Shown here piece by piece: positions 1 through 8,399 of a DNA stretch of 48,124 nucleotides; within the stretch, counting starts at the first letter, position 1; the number at the start of each line of letters is the position of its first letter. Both the position numbers and the translations under genes were made by a program. Source of the DNA: DASYSL01 sp036003365 (GTDB lineage: Bacteria; Eisenbacteria; RBG-16-71-46; DASYSL01); the NCBI GenBank assembly GCA_036003365.1, contig DASYSL010000154.1:1-48124 (forward strand). The letters are read 5' to 3'. The notes beneath the pieces are model-generated. The model did no database searches, was not told where the DNA came from, and saw only the letters and a list, made by a program, of their open reading frames with translations.

Positions 1-1
1 C

Positions 2-679
2 TGGCCCGATCTTTCGGGCGACTGGGGACAGGTGGCCAAGTGGCTGGGGCTGTCGCGGATCTTCCCCACGCTTTCGGCGCAGACGCGCTATTCTCACCGC
101 GTCGACGCCGAAGGCCTCTACCAACAGGCCCTGAGCTCGCGCACCACGTCGACCAACTGGCAGCCGCTCCTGTCGTTGAACGGCACCATGAAATCGGGCT
201 TGCAGACCACGCTCGCCGCCGAGTACACGTCATCCCTGCGCGAGGACTTCCGCAACGCGATCGGTTCGGTCAACGCGGGGTCGGTCGACACGAGGCAATC
301 GAACATGACGGTGCGCTGCGACTTCACGAAGACGCTCAATCCGGGGAGCACGTTCAAATTCCTGGGCATCTTCGGCACCAACCTGAAGAGCAACATGACT
401 CTCGCCTGGCGCAGCTCTTTCAACAAGCGCAAGGGCGGCACGAGCATTCCAGGTCAGACGCGCGTCGGCAGCGCGACCAACAACGACCGCATCGATTCGT
501 CGCTGAGCGGCACCTATTCGTTCAGCCGGCAGGTGAACGGCACCATCGGCCTCGGATTCAACCAATACCGCGACTTCACCCGCGCCGTGTACGACATCAG
601 CAGCTCCGATCAAACCACGGGCAAGAACCTCACCCAGCGAAGCCTGCGGCTCGAAGCCAGCGCGCAATTGAGCTTCTGA
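2..679 (+). CDS. SprA-like outer-membrane protein, C-terminal fragment (5' end outside window)
   Basis: The reading frame is open from base 2, so the true start lies left of the window and only the last 225 residues or so are seen. They are rich in alternating polar/hydrophobic beta-strand segments with Thr/Ser/Asn turns and end in a C-terminal Phe, as outer-membrane beta-barrels do. The pattern of a Trp/Leu-rich entry, a 'QPLLSLNGTMKSGL' block, then 'FTKTLNPGSTFKFLGIFGTNLKSNMTLAW' style strands (read in short pieces) resembles the end of SprA, the very large translocon protein of type IX secretion and gliding. That assignment is by remembered pattern, not alignment. It fits the FlgD-type sorting module on the cytochrome at 9557-11281. 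A different large barrel protein is the alternative. The next gene begins 13 bases downstream. Confidence 0.55.
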   Translation, partial: WPDLSGDWGQVAKWLGLSRIFPTLSAQTRYSHRVDAEGLYQQALSSRTTSTNWQPLLSLNGTMKSGLQTTLAAEYTSSLREDFRNAIGSVNAGSVDTRQSNMTVRCDFTKTLNPGSTFKFLGIFGTNLKSNMTLAWRSSFNKRKGGTSIPGQTRVGSATNNDRIDSSLSGTYSFSRQVNGTIGLGFNQYRDFTRAVYDISSSDQTTGKNLTQRSLRLEASAQLSF

Positions 680-692
680 TGCCGGACGCCGG

Positions 693-1604
693 GTGAAGCG
701 AACCGCGGCCGCGCTGATGCTGTTGTCTCTCCTGGCGCTCGCGGGCTGCCAGAACGCCACCACGCCTTCGTTCGACGAGGCGCGCGCCTGGGCCGACCTG
801 GAGAAGCAAGTGGCCTTCGGGCCGCGCGTGCCGGGCACGGACGCGCACCACCGCTGCCGTGAGTGGCTGGTGCAGGCGCTCACCGAGGCGGGCGGCCGGG
901 TGACCGTGCAGGCAGCCGTCGACAGCGCCTACCCGGTTCCCGGCATCGACACGCTCTACAACATCCGCGCCCGCTTCGGCGCCGAGAACGCGCCCTACGT
1001 GGTGCTGGGCGCGCACTGGGATTGCCGCCCGTGGGCCGATCGCGAGACCGACCCGGCCAAGAAGGCGAAGCCGGTGGACGGCGCCAACGACGCCGCTTCG
1101 GGGGTGGCGATTCTGCTCGAGATGGCGCGCCAGATGGGCAAGACGGCGCCACCTCTGGGGGTGGAGCTCGTGCTCTTCGACGGCGAGGACGCGGGCAACG
1201 ACTCGACGCCCGAGACCTTCTGCCGCGGCTCGCAGGCCTACGTGGCCCTGCTCGGGCATCCGCGTCCGCTGCACGCCATCGTGGTCGACATGGTGGGCGG
1301 GAAGAGCCTCGCGCTCCATCCCGAGGTGCAATCGATGGAGTCGGCGCCCAATCTCGTGGACCGCCTGTGGGCGGGAGCCAAGACGGTGCATGCGCCGGCC
1401 TTCCTGCCGGGCGCTCGCTTCCAGGTCTACGACGACCACATCCCGTTCATCCGCGAGGGCATCCCGGCGGTCGACCTGATCGACCTCGACTACCCGGAGT
1501 GGCACACCGCGCGCGACCTGCCAGCCAGCTGCTCGGCGGCGAGCCTCGGGCAGGTGGGGCGCGTCCTGCTCTGGCACCTCTACACGCTGCAAGTCTCCTC
1601 GTAG
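693..1604 (+). CDS. M28-family zinc peptidase / glutaminyl-cyclase-like lipoprotein
   Basis: A 303-residue exported enzyme. The N-terminus is a lipoprotein signal: Lys/Arg, a hydrophobic stretch, then the lipobox LAGC with Cys19. The rest matches the M28/bacterial glutaminyl-peptide cyclotransferase fold. Candidate zinc ligands are H108 (in LGAHWD), D133 (in DGANDAASG), E165 (in LFDGEDAG), D199 (in VVDMVGG) and H271 (in EWHTARD). These enzymes either cleave N-terminal residues or cyclise N-terminal glutamine; the W-H-T near the C-terminus and the LFDGEDAG motif favour the cyclase-like branch, but the sequence alone does not decide. It should act at the outer or inner membrane facing the periplasm. 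The start is GTG at 693, chosen because it gives a complete signal peptide; no strong ribosome binding site is visible. Confidence 0.82.
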   Translation: MKRTAAALMLLSLLALAGCQNATTPSFDEARAWADLEKQVAFGPRVPGTDAHHRCREWLVQALTEAGGRVTVQAAVDSAYPVPGIDTLYNIRARFGAENAPYVVLGAHWDCRPWADRETDPAKKAKPVDGANDAASGVAILLEMARQMGKTAPPLGVELVLFDGEDAGNDSTPETFCRGSQAYVALLGHPRPLHAIVVDMVGGKSLALHPEVQSMESAPNLVDRLWAGAKTVHAPAFLPGARFQVYDDHIPFIREGIPAVDLIDLDYPEWHTARDLPASCSAASLGQVGRVLLWHLYTLQVSS

Positions 1605-1853
1605 GGAAGGTCTGGCGGAGCGCTCCGCCCGCACTCGGAGCTCGACGAATTCCCGCCCCTGGCCATTGTCGGAGCATTGGGTATACTGCGTACGGGCTCG
1701 ACCGCACGGGGTGGGGCGGGCCGGGAATCCGCTTGCCAAACTCTCGCTGACGACGTAAGTTACAGGCGGTGAGTGGATCCGTCCGGGCCACTCGCTTGTC
1801 GTTTCTGGGGATGGTCCCGCGCTTCTGCCCGCCGTTCGAGGTCCGTCGCAGGC
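1605..1853 (+). promoter_or_regulatory. Leader and possible promoter of the rimP-nusA-infB operon
   Basis: This 249-base gap has no convincing gene. TATACT at 1682-1687 is a good -10 hexamer, but there is no clear -35 at the right distance (TTGTCG at 1666-1671 leaves only 10 bases). Further down, GAGTGG (1771-1776) and CCACTC (1788-1793) can form a hairpin in the leader. A GAGG at about 1838-1841 lies ahead of the rimP start. The initiator tRNA gene found here in some bacteria is absent. Confidence 0.35.
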
Positions 1854-2384
1854 ATGGACATTCGATTCGAAGTCATCGAGTTGGCCACGCCGCTCGCGGA
1901 TGAGTTGGGTTTCGAGATCGTGGACGTCGAGTACGTCCCGTCCGGCGGGCGATGGACGATCCGCGTCTACCTCGATCGCCCCGGCGGCATCACCTTGGAC
2001 GATTGTGCCCGCTTCAGCCGCCGGCTGGGGGACCTTCTGGAGATGAACCAGACGCTCCCGCACGCCTACGTCATCGAGGTTTCATCCCCGGGAATCGAGC
2101 GGCGGCTGAAGACGAGCGACCACTTTCGCCGTTTCGTCGGGCGCCGGGCGCGGATCGAGACGCACGAGCCCTGGGAAGGCCGCCGTCATGTCGAGGGCGC
2201 GATCGCCGCGGCGACCGAGTCCGAGGTGACGCTGGCTCTCGACGAGGGCGGCAGCTGGACGGTGCCCCTGACCGGAGTGCGCGTGGCGCGCCTGGTCGTC
2301 GATCCATGGAACGGTCGGCGCTCCGCCGAGGGGTCGAATCATCATCAAAGGCAGCGCAAGCAGAAGAAGCGCCGGCATCAATAG
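1854..2384 (+). CDS. rimP: Ribosome maturation factor RimP
   Basis: RimP helps mature the 30S subunit. The 176-residue protein has the family's N-terminal alpha/beta domain ('LGFEIVDVEYV', 'WTIRVYLDRPGGITLDDCARFSR', 'YVIEVSSPGIERRLKTSDHFRRFVG') and a C-terminal SH3-like barrel ('VEGAIAAATESEVTLAL'). It ends with a Lys/Arg/His/Gln-rich tail that is unusually basic. The start is ATG at 1854; an upstream in-frame start at 1773 would add a non-conserved extension and was rejected. Its place directly ahead of nusA is the standard arrangement, with a 15-base gap. Confidence 0.93.
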   Translation: MDIRFEVIELATPLADELGFEIVDVEYVPSGGRWTIRVYLDRPGGITLDDCARFSRRLGDLLEMNQTLPHAYVIEVSSPGIERRLKTSDHFRRFVGRRARIETHEPWEGRRHVEGAIAAATESEVTLALDEGGSWTVPLTGVRVARLVVDPWNGRRSAEGSNHHQRQRKQKKRRHQ

Positions 2385-2399
2385 GCAACGAGGAGTGGA

Positions 2400-3983
2400 A
2401 TGAATTACGAGATCTTGGACGCCCTGAGCCAGATCACGCGCGAGAAGAGCGTCGAGCGGCAGAATCTCATCGAGACGCTCGAAGCTGGCCTGGTCTCGGC
2501 GGGGCGGAAGAAATTCGGGCCCACGGCCAACATCCAGGTCGTCTTCGACAACACGACGGGTGGCATCTCGCTGTTCCGCGTGCTCGACGTCGTGGAGACG
2601 GTCGAGGACCCGGTGGCGCAGATCGCGCATTCCGAAGCGCGCGTCATCGACCCGGGCCTCGAGGTCGGCTCGCAGCTCCGTTATCCGCTCTCGCTCGAGG
2701 AGTTCGGCCGCAACGCCATTCAGGCCGCCAAGCAGGTGTTCATCCAGCGCGTGCGCGAGGCCGAGCGCGAGCGCATCTTCCAGGAGTTCGCCGACAAGGT
2801 GGGCACCTTGGTGCGCGGCGTGGTGCAGCAGGTCGACCGCGGCAACGTCATCGTCAAGCTCGAGCGCTGCGAGGGCTTCCTGCCGGCGCGCGAGCAGATC
2901 CCGCGCGACCACCATCGCCAGAACGACTACGTGCGGGCCATCGTGCTCAACGTCGACAAGATGGCGCGCGGTCCGCAGGTCATCCTGTCGCGCACCCATC
3001 CGGACTTCCTGCGCCGGCTGTTCGAGGCCGAAGTGCCGGAGATCGCCGAGCGCATCGTCGAGATCAAGGCGGTGGCGCGCGAGGCCGGGGGCCGCTCCAA
3101 GATCTCCGTCTACTCGCACGATCCGCGCGTCGACGCGGTGGGCTCGTGCGTGGGCCTCAAGGGCTCGCGCGTGCAGTCGATCGTGCGCGAGCTGGGCGGC
3201 GAGCGCATCGATATCGTGCCCTGGTCCTCGGATGCCGGCATCTTCGTGTCGCGCGCGCTGTCGCCGGCCAAGGTGCTCGACGTGCGCGTGATCGAAGCCG
3301 AGCGCCGCTGCCAGGTGGTGGTGGCCGACGACCAGCTTTCGCTGGCCATCGGCAAGGGCGGCCAGAACGCGCGCCTCGCGGCCAAGCTCACGGGCTGGAA
3401 GATCGACCTCATCTCCAAGAGCGAGGACGTGAAGCGCCAGGAGGCCGAGCGCGCGCTGCTCATCCCGCTCGCCGAGATGCAGGGGCTGGGTCCCAAGCTC
3501 ATGGAGAAGCTCCTGGCCTCGGACATCGAGACCGTGCAGGAGCTGGCGAATTCGAAGATCGACGACCTCACCGAGATCGAGGGCGTAGGCGAGAAGACGG
3601 CGGAGAAGGTGCTCGAGGCGGCGCGCCGCTGGCTCGAGCTGCACCCGCCGCAGCCCCCGGCCGAGGTCGAATTCACGCCTGAGATGGAGAAGGACGAGGC
3701 CATGGCCGCGGTGCAGGCGCTGGAGACCGCGGTGGCCGGTGCGTCGATGCGCGACGAGCCCCCCGCGGAGGTGCTCGAGATCGAGGACATCGAGGTGGCC
3801 GAGGACGAGGAGCGCGTGCCCGACGAAGAAAAGCGGGTGCCCGACGAAGAGGAGCGGGTGCCCGACGAAGAGGAGCGCGTGCCCGACGAAGAGGAGCGCG
3901 TGCCCGACGCTCCCGAAGCTCGTGAGGCCGAGAGCGAGGAAGAGGCGCCCGGCCCGGCGAAGCGCGAGGAGGGAATCGAATGA
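2400..3983 (+). CDS. nusA: Transcription termination/antitermination factor NusA
   Basis: NusA binds RNA polymerase and nascent RNA, controlling pausing, termination and antitermination. The domains are in order: N-terminal polymerase-binding domain (about 1-125), S1 (about 130-200), KH1 (about 230-280, 'GSCVGLKGSRVQSIVRELGG'), KH2 (about 300-345, 'LSLAIGKGGQNARLAAKLTG') and a helix-hairpin-helix unit (about 355-408, 'IEGVGEKTAEKVLEAA'). A strongly acidic tail of about 110 residues follows and contains a tandem heptad-like repeat (EERVPDE). The tail is not part of the conserved protein. GAGGAG at 2389-2394 is a good ribosome binding site for ATG 2400. The stop overlaps the infB start as ATGA. 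Confidence 0.95.
   Translation: MNYEILDALSQITREKSVERQNLIETLEAGLVSAGRKKFGPTANIQVVFDNTTGGISLFRVLDVVETVEDPVAQIAHSEARVIDPGLEVGSQLRYPLSLEEFGRNAIQAAKQVFIQRVREAERERIFQEFADKVGTLVRGVVQQVDRGNVIVKLERCEGFLPAREQIPRDHHRQNDYVRAIVLNVDKMARGPQVILSRTHPDFLRRLFEAEVPEIAERIVEIKAVAREAGGRSKISVYSHDPRVDAVGSCVGLKGSRVQSIVRELGGERIDIVPWSSDAGIFVSRALSPAKVLDVRVIEAERRCQVVVADDQLSLAIGKGGQNARLAAKLTGWKIDLISKSEDVKRQEAERALLIPLAEMQGLGPKLMEKLLASDIETVQELANSKIDDLTEIEGVGEKTAEKVLEAARRWLELHPPQPPAEVEFTPEMEKDEAMAAVQALETAVAGASMRDEPPAEVLEIEDIEVAEDEERVPDEEKRVPDEEERVPDEEERVPDEEERVPDAPEAREAESEEEAPGPAKREEGIE
3811..3909 (+). repeat. 21-base in-frame tandem repeat in the nusA acidic tail
   Basis: Nearly five copies of a 21-base unit start at 3811, 3832, 3853, 3874 and 3895 (the last is partial, 15 bases). 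Each begins AGCGSGTGCCCGACGA and encodes a seven-residue E/R/V/P/D/E/E unit. Copies differ by only a few bases, so the expansion looks recent, and the unit length keeps the frame. Confidence 0.95.
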
Positions 3984-6625
3984 GCGCTGCCGGGAAGAAG
4001 CTGCGCGTCTACGAGATCGCCAAGGATCTCAAGATGTCGAGCGACGCGGTGGTCGAGATGATTCGCGCCTTGGGCGTCGAGGTGCGCGGCCACATGAGCA
4101 CGGTCGATCCGTCGATCGTGGGCCAGCTGCACGACAAGATGGCGCGCGAGAAGGAGGTCGTGAAGGAGGACCTCCATCGCAAGCATCAGCAGGCGGAAGC
4201 CAAGGCGATGGCCGCGCAGCAGGCGGCGCACGCCGCGCGCGAGGCGCGCGAAGCCGCCGCACGCGCCGCCGCCGAAGCGCAGGCCCAGGCTCAGGCGGCG
4301 GCTGCCGCCCAGGCTCAGGCCCAGCGTGCCGCCGAGGAAGCCGCGCGGCGCGAGGCCGAGCCGGCCAGCGCCGCCGCTGCCAGTGCGTCGGCCGAAGCGC
4401 CGACCGCTGTGCAGGCGCCGGTGGTCACGGCGCCGCCGCGTCCCGCGCCTCCGGTGCGCGTGCCCGCGCCCGGATACAAGCCGCCGCAGCCGCGCCCGCA
4501 GGGTCCGCGTCCCGGCGGAGGTCCGCGCCCTGGCGGTGGCGGACCGATCACGCGCGCCCCGGCGCCGGGCTACCGGCCTCAGGGTCCGCGTCCCGGGCCC
4601 CAGGGCCCGCGTCCCGCACCCGGTGGCGGCTTCGCTCCGGCGCCCGGCATTCCGCCGGCCCCGCCGCGCGGCGATCGCGCGCATGGGGGCGGCGGCGGAC
4701 CCGGCGGTCCCAACCAGCGCCGGCGCGACAAGAAAAAGAAGAAGCCCGTGGACGAGCGCATGGTGCTCGAGAACGTGCGCAAGACGCTCGCCCAGATGGA
4801 CCAGGGCCGTCCCGTGCGCCGGCGCCGCCGCGACCGCGCGGAAGGGGACGGTGACGCCGCTGTCGCCGAGGCCAAGAAGGTCATCCGCGTCACCGAGTTC
4901 CTCACGGTGGCGGAGCTGGCCGCGCAGATGGGCGTCAAGCCGCAGGAAGTGATCGCGGCCTGCCTCGAGCTCGGCTTGATGGTCAACATCAATCGCCGCC
5001 TCGACAAGGACATGATCGCCGCCGTGGCCGACGAGTTCGACTTCGACGTCGAGTTCGTGACCGAGTACGGCGCCGAGCAGATGGCCGAAGAGCCGGTGAA
5101 CGAGGCCGCCCTCGTGGCGCGCCCGCCCGTGGTCACGGTCATGGGCCACGTCGACCATGGCAAGACGTCGCTGCTCGACTACGTCCGCAAAGCCAACGTG
5201 GTGGCGGGCGAGGCCGGGGGCATCACGCAGCACATCGGCGCCTACCAAGTCGAGGTCGAGAACCGGCGCATCACCTTCCTCGACACGCCGGGCCACGAGG
5301 CGTTCACCGCCATGCGCGCGCGCGGCGCGCAGGTCACCGACATCGTGGTGCTGGTGGTGGCGGCCGACGACCGCGTCATGCCGCAGACGGTCGAGGCCAT
5401 CGACCATGCCAAAGCCGCCAACGTGCCCATCATCGTGGCCGCCAACAAGATCGACTTGCCGGCCGCGAACGTGGACATGCTCAAGCAGGAGCTGACGCGT
5501 CACAACCTGATCGTCGAGGACTACGGCGGCACGGTGCCGCTGGTGCCCATCTCGGCCAAGAAGGGGACCAACGTCGACAAGCTGCTCGAGATCATCCTCC
5601 TCCAGGCCGACCTGCTCGAGCTCACGGCCGATCCGACGCGCCGCGCCAAGGGCGTGGTGCTCGAGGCCAAGGTGGAGCAGGGGCGCGGCATCGTGCCCAC
5701 GGTGCTCATCCAGCAGGGAACCATCAAGGTCGGCTCGCCGTTCGTAGCCGGCACGGCGCACGGCAAGGTGCGAGCCCTGCTCAACGAGCGTGGCAAGACG
5801 GTGCAGGAGGCCGGGCCATCGGCGCCGGTCGAGGTGCTGGGCTGGGACTCGCTGCCGCAGGCCGGCGACACCATCTCCGGCGCGGCCGACGAGCGCGAGG
5901 CGCGCGAGATCGCCAACAAGCGCCAGCAGCTGGCGCGCGAGCAGGAGCGCCGCGCCGTCAAGCACGTGACGCTCACCGATCTCTACACGCAGATCAAGGA
6001 AGGCGCGGTCTCGGAGCTTCGGCTCATCATCAAGGGCGACGTCGACGGCTCGGTGGAAGCGCTGGCCGACGCGCTCGGCCGCCTGACGACCAATGAGGTG
6101 CGGGCCAACGTCATCCACCAGGGCGTGGGCCAGATCTCGGAGAGCGACGTGCTGCTGGCCGCCGCGTCGGAAGCGATCATCGTCGGCTTCCACGTGCGCC
6201 CCGACCCGCGCGCGCGAGAGATGGCCAACCGCGAGAAGGTGGACATCCGCCTCTATCAGATCATTTACGAGGCGGTGGAAGAGGTGAAGAGCGCCATGTC
6301 GGGCCTGCTCAAGCCCGAGCAGAAGGAAGTGGTACTCGGCTCGGCCGAGGTGCGGCGCGTCTTCGAGATCACGCGCACCGGCCGCATCGCCGGCTGCATG
6401 GTGGTGGCGGGCAACATCCCGCGCAGCGCGCGCGTGCGCCTCATCCGCAACCAGGACGTTCTCTGGGAAGGGCGCCTGGGCTCGCTCAAGCGCTTCAAGG
6501 ACGACGTGCGCGAAGTGGCTTCGGGATTCGAGTGCGGCATCGGCCTCGACGGCTTCGACGATCTCCAGGAAGGCGATCTGATCGAGGCGTTCCAGGTCGA
6601 GGAAGTGACGCGCACGCTGAGCTAG
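3980..6625 (+). CDS. infB: Translation initiation factor IF-2
   Basis: IF-2 is the GTPase that brings fMet-tRNA to the 30S subunit and promotes subunit joining. The 881-residue protein has an IF2_N helix domain at 5-55, an Ala/Glu-rich coiled stretch to about 150, a Pro/Gly/Arg-rich linker to about 255, a second IF2_N-type domain (about 290-365) and the GTPase core. G1 is GHVDHGKT at 389-396; DTPGHE (G3) and NKID (G4) follow. Domains II, III and the tRNA-binding domain IV complete it to the end ('GLKPEQKEVVLGSAEVRRVF', 'CGIGLDGFDDLQEGD'). The long low-complexity linker is typical of GC-rich genomes. The start overlaps the nusA stop (ATGA), and the YlxR and L7Ae-type genes often found between nusA and infB are absent. 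Confidence 0.97.
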   Translation: MSAAGKKLRVYEIAKDLKMSSDAVVEMIRALGVEVRGHMSTVDPSIVGQLHDKMAREKEVVKEDLHRKHQQAEAKAMAAQQAAHAAREAREAAARAAAEAQAQAQAAAAAQAQAQRAAEEAARREAEPASAAAASASAEAPTAVQAPVVTAPPRPAPPVRVPAPGYKPPQPRPQGPRPGGGPRPGGGGPITRAPAPGYRPQGPRPGPQGPRPAPGGGFAPAPGIPPAPPRGDRAHGGGGGPGGPNQRRRDKKKKKPVDERMVLENVRKTLAQMDQGRPVRRRRRDRAEGDGDAAVAEAKKVIRVTEFLTVAELAAQMGVKPQEVIAACLELGLMVNINRRLDKDMIAAVADEFDFDVEFVTEYGAEQMAEEPVNEAALVARPPVVTVMGHVDHGKTSLLDYVRKANVVAGEAGGITQHIGAYQVEVENRRITFLDTPGHEAFTAMRARGAQVTDIVVLVVAADDRVMPQTVEAIDHAKAANVPIIVAANKIDLPAANVDMLKQELTRHNLIVEDYGGTVPLVPISAKKGTNVDKLLEIILLQADLLELTADPTRRAKGVVLEAKVEQGRGIVPTVLIQQGTIKVGSPFVAGTAHGKVRALLNERGKTVQEAGPSAPVEVLGWDSLPQAGDTISGAADEREAREIANKRQQLAREQERRAVKHVTLTDLYTQIKEGAVSELRLIIKGDVDGSVEALADALGRLTTNEVRANVIHQGVGQISESDVLLAAASEAIIVGFHVRPDPRAREMANREKVDIRLYQIIYEAVEEVKSAMSGLLKPEQKEVVLGSAEVRRVFEITRTGRIAGCMVVAGNIPRSARVRLIRNQDVLWEGRLGSLKRFKDDVREVASGFECGIGLDGFDDLQEGDLIEAFQVEEVTRTLS

Positions 6626-6635
6626 GGCGCGATCC

Positions 6636-6914
6636 GTGTTCGTGGTCGTCGTGCGCTGCGAGCTGCACCTGCCGGCAGCGCGCTCGCTCAAGGACAAGCG
6701 CGCGGTGATGAACCGCCTCAAGGACCGCCTGCGCCACGGCAACGCGGCGGTCGCCGAAGTGGAACATGCCGATCTGTGGCAGCGCGCCGCGCTCGGCCTG
6801 GCCGTGGTCAGCGGCAACGCGACCCACGCCGATGAGCTGGCCGATCACCTGCGCGCCATCGTGGAGCGCGAGGTCGAAGTCGTGCTCCTCGATTGGACCG
6901 TCACCCGCTCCTGA
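6636..6914 (+). CDS. DUF503 (YlxP-like) protein
   Basis: A 92-residue protein of the DUF503 family. The family signature is present: an N-terminal hydrophobic strand, 'LPAARSLKDKRAVMNRLKDRLR', then 'NAAVAEVEHADLWQRAALGLAVVSG'. The family is nearly always found between infB and rbfA, as here, and is thought to act in ribosome assembly or RNA handling, but its reaction is not established. The GTG start at 6636 lies 10 bases after the infB stop. No strong ribosome binding site is visible, which suggests translational coupling to infB. Confidence 0.9.
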   Translation: MFVVVVRCELHLPAARSLKDKRAVMNRLKDRLRHGNAAVAEVEHADLWQRAALGLAVVSGNATHADELADHLRAIVEREVEVVLLDWTVTRS

Positions 6915-6975
6915 TCTCCTCGCGCCGTTTCGCGCGGCGCCCGATTCGACTCCGCCAACCTTCGGAACTCCACCC

Positions 6976-7431
6976 ATGGGACGTATTCGACCCGAGCGTG
7001 TCGCCGAGCTGATCCAGCGCGAGGTGGTCGAGATCCTCGACCGCCATCTGCGCGATCCGCGCATCCACGGCGTGACCGTGACCGACGTCGAGGTTTCTCC
7101 CGACCTCAAGTACGCCACCATCTTCTTCAGCACGCTCGAGGGCGGCGAGACGCGGGCGCAAGTGGTCAAGGGTCTCGATCGCGCCGCCCCGGCGGTGCGG
7201 CACATCCTGGCGCCGCGCCTCGGACTGCGCGAAGTGCCCGAGGTGCGTTTCCGCTTCGACGAGTCGCTCGAGCGCGGGCAGCGGGTCGAGGAGCTGCTGC
7301 GCAAGCTGCGCACCGGCGAGCAGATCGAGGACGAGGTCGTGAAGGACGAGGCCGGGAAGGACGAGGCCGGGGAGGACGAGGGCGTGAAGGACGAGGCCGG
7401 GGAGGACGAGGGCGGGGAGGAAGGCGAGTGA
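6976..7431 (+). CDS. rbfA: Ribosome-binding factor A
   Basis: RbfA is a KH-like protein that binds the 30S subunit during late 16S rRNA maturation. Residues 1-115 carry the family core ('RPERVAELIQREVVEIL', 'DPRIHGVTVTDVEVSPDLKYATIFFS', 'VRFRFDESLERGQRVEELL'). After that comes a C-terminal acidic tail of about 35 residues built from K/E-D-E-A/G-G units. The total of 151 residues is longer than the usual 110-130 because of this tail. The ATG at 6976 follows a 61-base gap after the DUF503 gene. The stop overlaps the truB start as GTGA. Confidence 0.93.
   Translation: MGRIRPERVAELIQREVVEILDRHLRDPRIHGVTVTDVEVSPDLKYATIFFSTLEGGETRAQVVKGLDRAAPAVRHILAPRLGLREVPEVRFRFDESLERGQRVEELLRKLRTGEQIEDEVVKDEAGKDEAGEDEGVKDEAGEDEGGEEGE
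7341..7415 (+). repeat. 15-base in-frame tandem repeat in the rbfA acidic tail
   Basis: Five copies of a 15-base unit begin at 7341, 7356, 7371, 7386 and 7401, each close to GAAGGACGAGGCCGG. They encode a five-residue K/E-D-E-A/G-G/V unit. The length is a multiple of three, so expansion or loss would not break the gene. Confidence 0.93.
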
Positions 7432-8399
7432 CGCCGCAGGCCACGATGCTCCTGGCACAGAGCCGGGGCGCTCTCCTCAAGCTCGACAAGCCGGAAGGAC
7501 CGACGTCGCACGACGTGGTGCACGCCGTGCGCCGGCATCTCGGCTTGCGGCGCGTGGGGCACGCCGGAACGCTCGATCCGCAGGCGACGGGACTCCTGGT
7601 GGTCGGCGTCGGGCCGGCCACGCGGCTCCTAGGCTTCATCGCGTTGCAGGACAAGTTCTATCGCGGCACGCTGCGCTTGGGCGTGGCCACGGATACGCTC
7701 GACGCCGCCGGGCGTGTGGTCGCCGAGAAGCCGTGGCCGCGCGATGAGCGAGGCCTGCGCGAAGCCGCGCGCACCTTGGTGGGCGAGCGCATGCAGCGCC
7801 CGCCCATGGTGTCGGCGGTCAAGGTGCACGGCGAGCGCCTGTACAAGATCGCGGCGCGCGGCGAGGAAGTGGAGCGCCCGGAGCGGCCGGTGCGCGTGAA
7901 GCGGCTCGACATCCTGAGCGTCGATCTCGAGGCCGGCCACGTCGGCTTCGAGGTCGAGTGCTCGAGCGGCACCTACGTACGCGTGCTGGCCGAGGAGTGG
8001 GGCGCGGCGTTGGGCACCGTGGCGCACCTCGATTCGTTGCGCCGCGTGCGCGTCGGCGCCATCGACGTCGAGGGCGCATTCCCGGCGGCGCGCCTGGCGC
8101 CCCGCGGCACGCATCCGGCCGGCAATCTGGCCAAGCGGCACGAAGCCTTTCCCACGGATTGGCGCGGCCTCGAGCAGGCGCGATTGCCGTGGGAGATGGC
8201 CTTGTCGCATCTGGCGCGCCGCCCGCTCGACGCGCGCGAAGCGCGCGATCTGGGCTTCGGCCGCGCGCCGCGCTCGCGCGGGGAGCGCGGGCTCTTGCGA
8301 TTGGAAGACGAGAACGGCGTGATCCTGGGCGTCGCCGAGGGCACGCCGCTCGGCCTGCCGCTGCGCCTGCGCTGCGTGCTTTCCGGAAGCGACACGTGA
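7428..8399 (+). CDS. truB: tRNA pseudouridine(55) synthase TruB
   Basis: TruB makes pseudouridine 55 in the T-loop of nearly all tRNAs. The 323-residue protein has the signature 'LDKPEGPTSHDVV' near the N-terminus and the catalytic block GHAGTLDPQATG with Asp50 as nucleophile. 'GAATDTLDAAG'-like (here GVATDTLDAAG) and 'FEVECSSGTYVRVLAEEWG' motifs follow, and a C-terminal PUA-like segment ends the protein. The start is taken as GTG 7428, which overlaps the rbfA stop; ATG 7446 is a possible alternative six codons in. The stop overlaps the ribF start as GTGA. Confidence 0.95.
   Translation: MTPQATMLLAQSRGALLKLDKPEGPTSHDVVHAVRRHLGLRRVGHAGTLDPQATGLLVVGVGPATRLLGFIALQDKFYRGTLRLGVATDTLDAAGRVVAEKPWPRDERGLREAARTLVGERMQRPPMVSAVKVHGERLYKIAARGEEVERPERPVRVKRLDILSVDLEAGHVGFEVECSSGTYVRVLAEEWGAALGTVAHLDSLRRVRVGAIDVEGAFPAARLAPRGTHPAGNLAKRHEAFPTDWRGLEQARLPWEMALSHLARRPLDAREARDLGFGRAPRSRGERGLLRLEDENGVILGVAEGTPLGLPLRLRCVLSGSDT

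Noticed and set aside
1605..1853. tRNA gene ahead of rimP
   Set aside because: No cloverleaf or T-arm consensus is visible in the gap.
3110..6817. A 1235-codon leftward open frame across infB and the end of nusA
   Set aside because: It is the GC-driven shadow of infB/nusA, whose domains are certain on the plus strand; the leftward product is low-complexity with no family.
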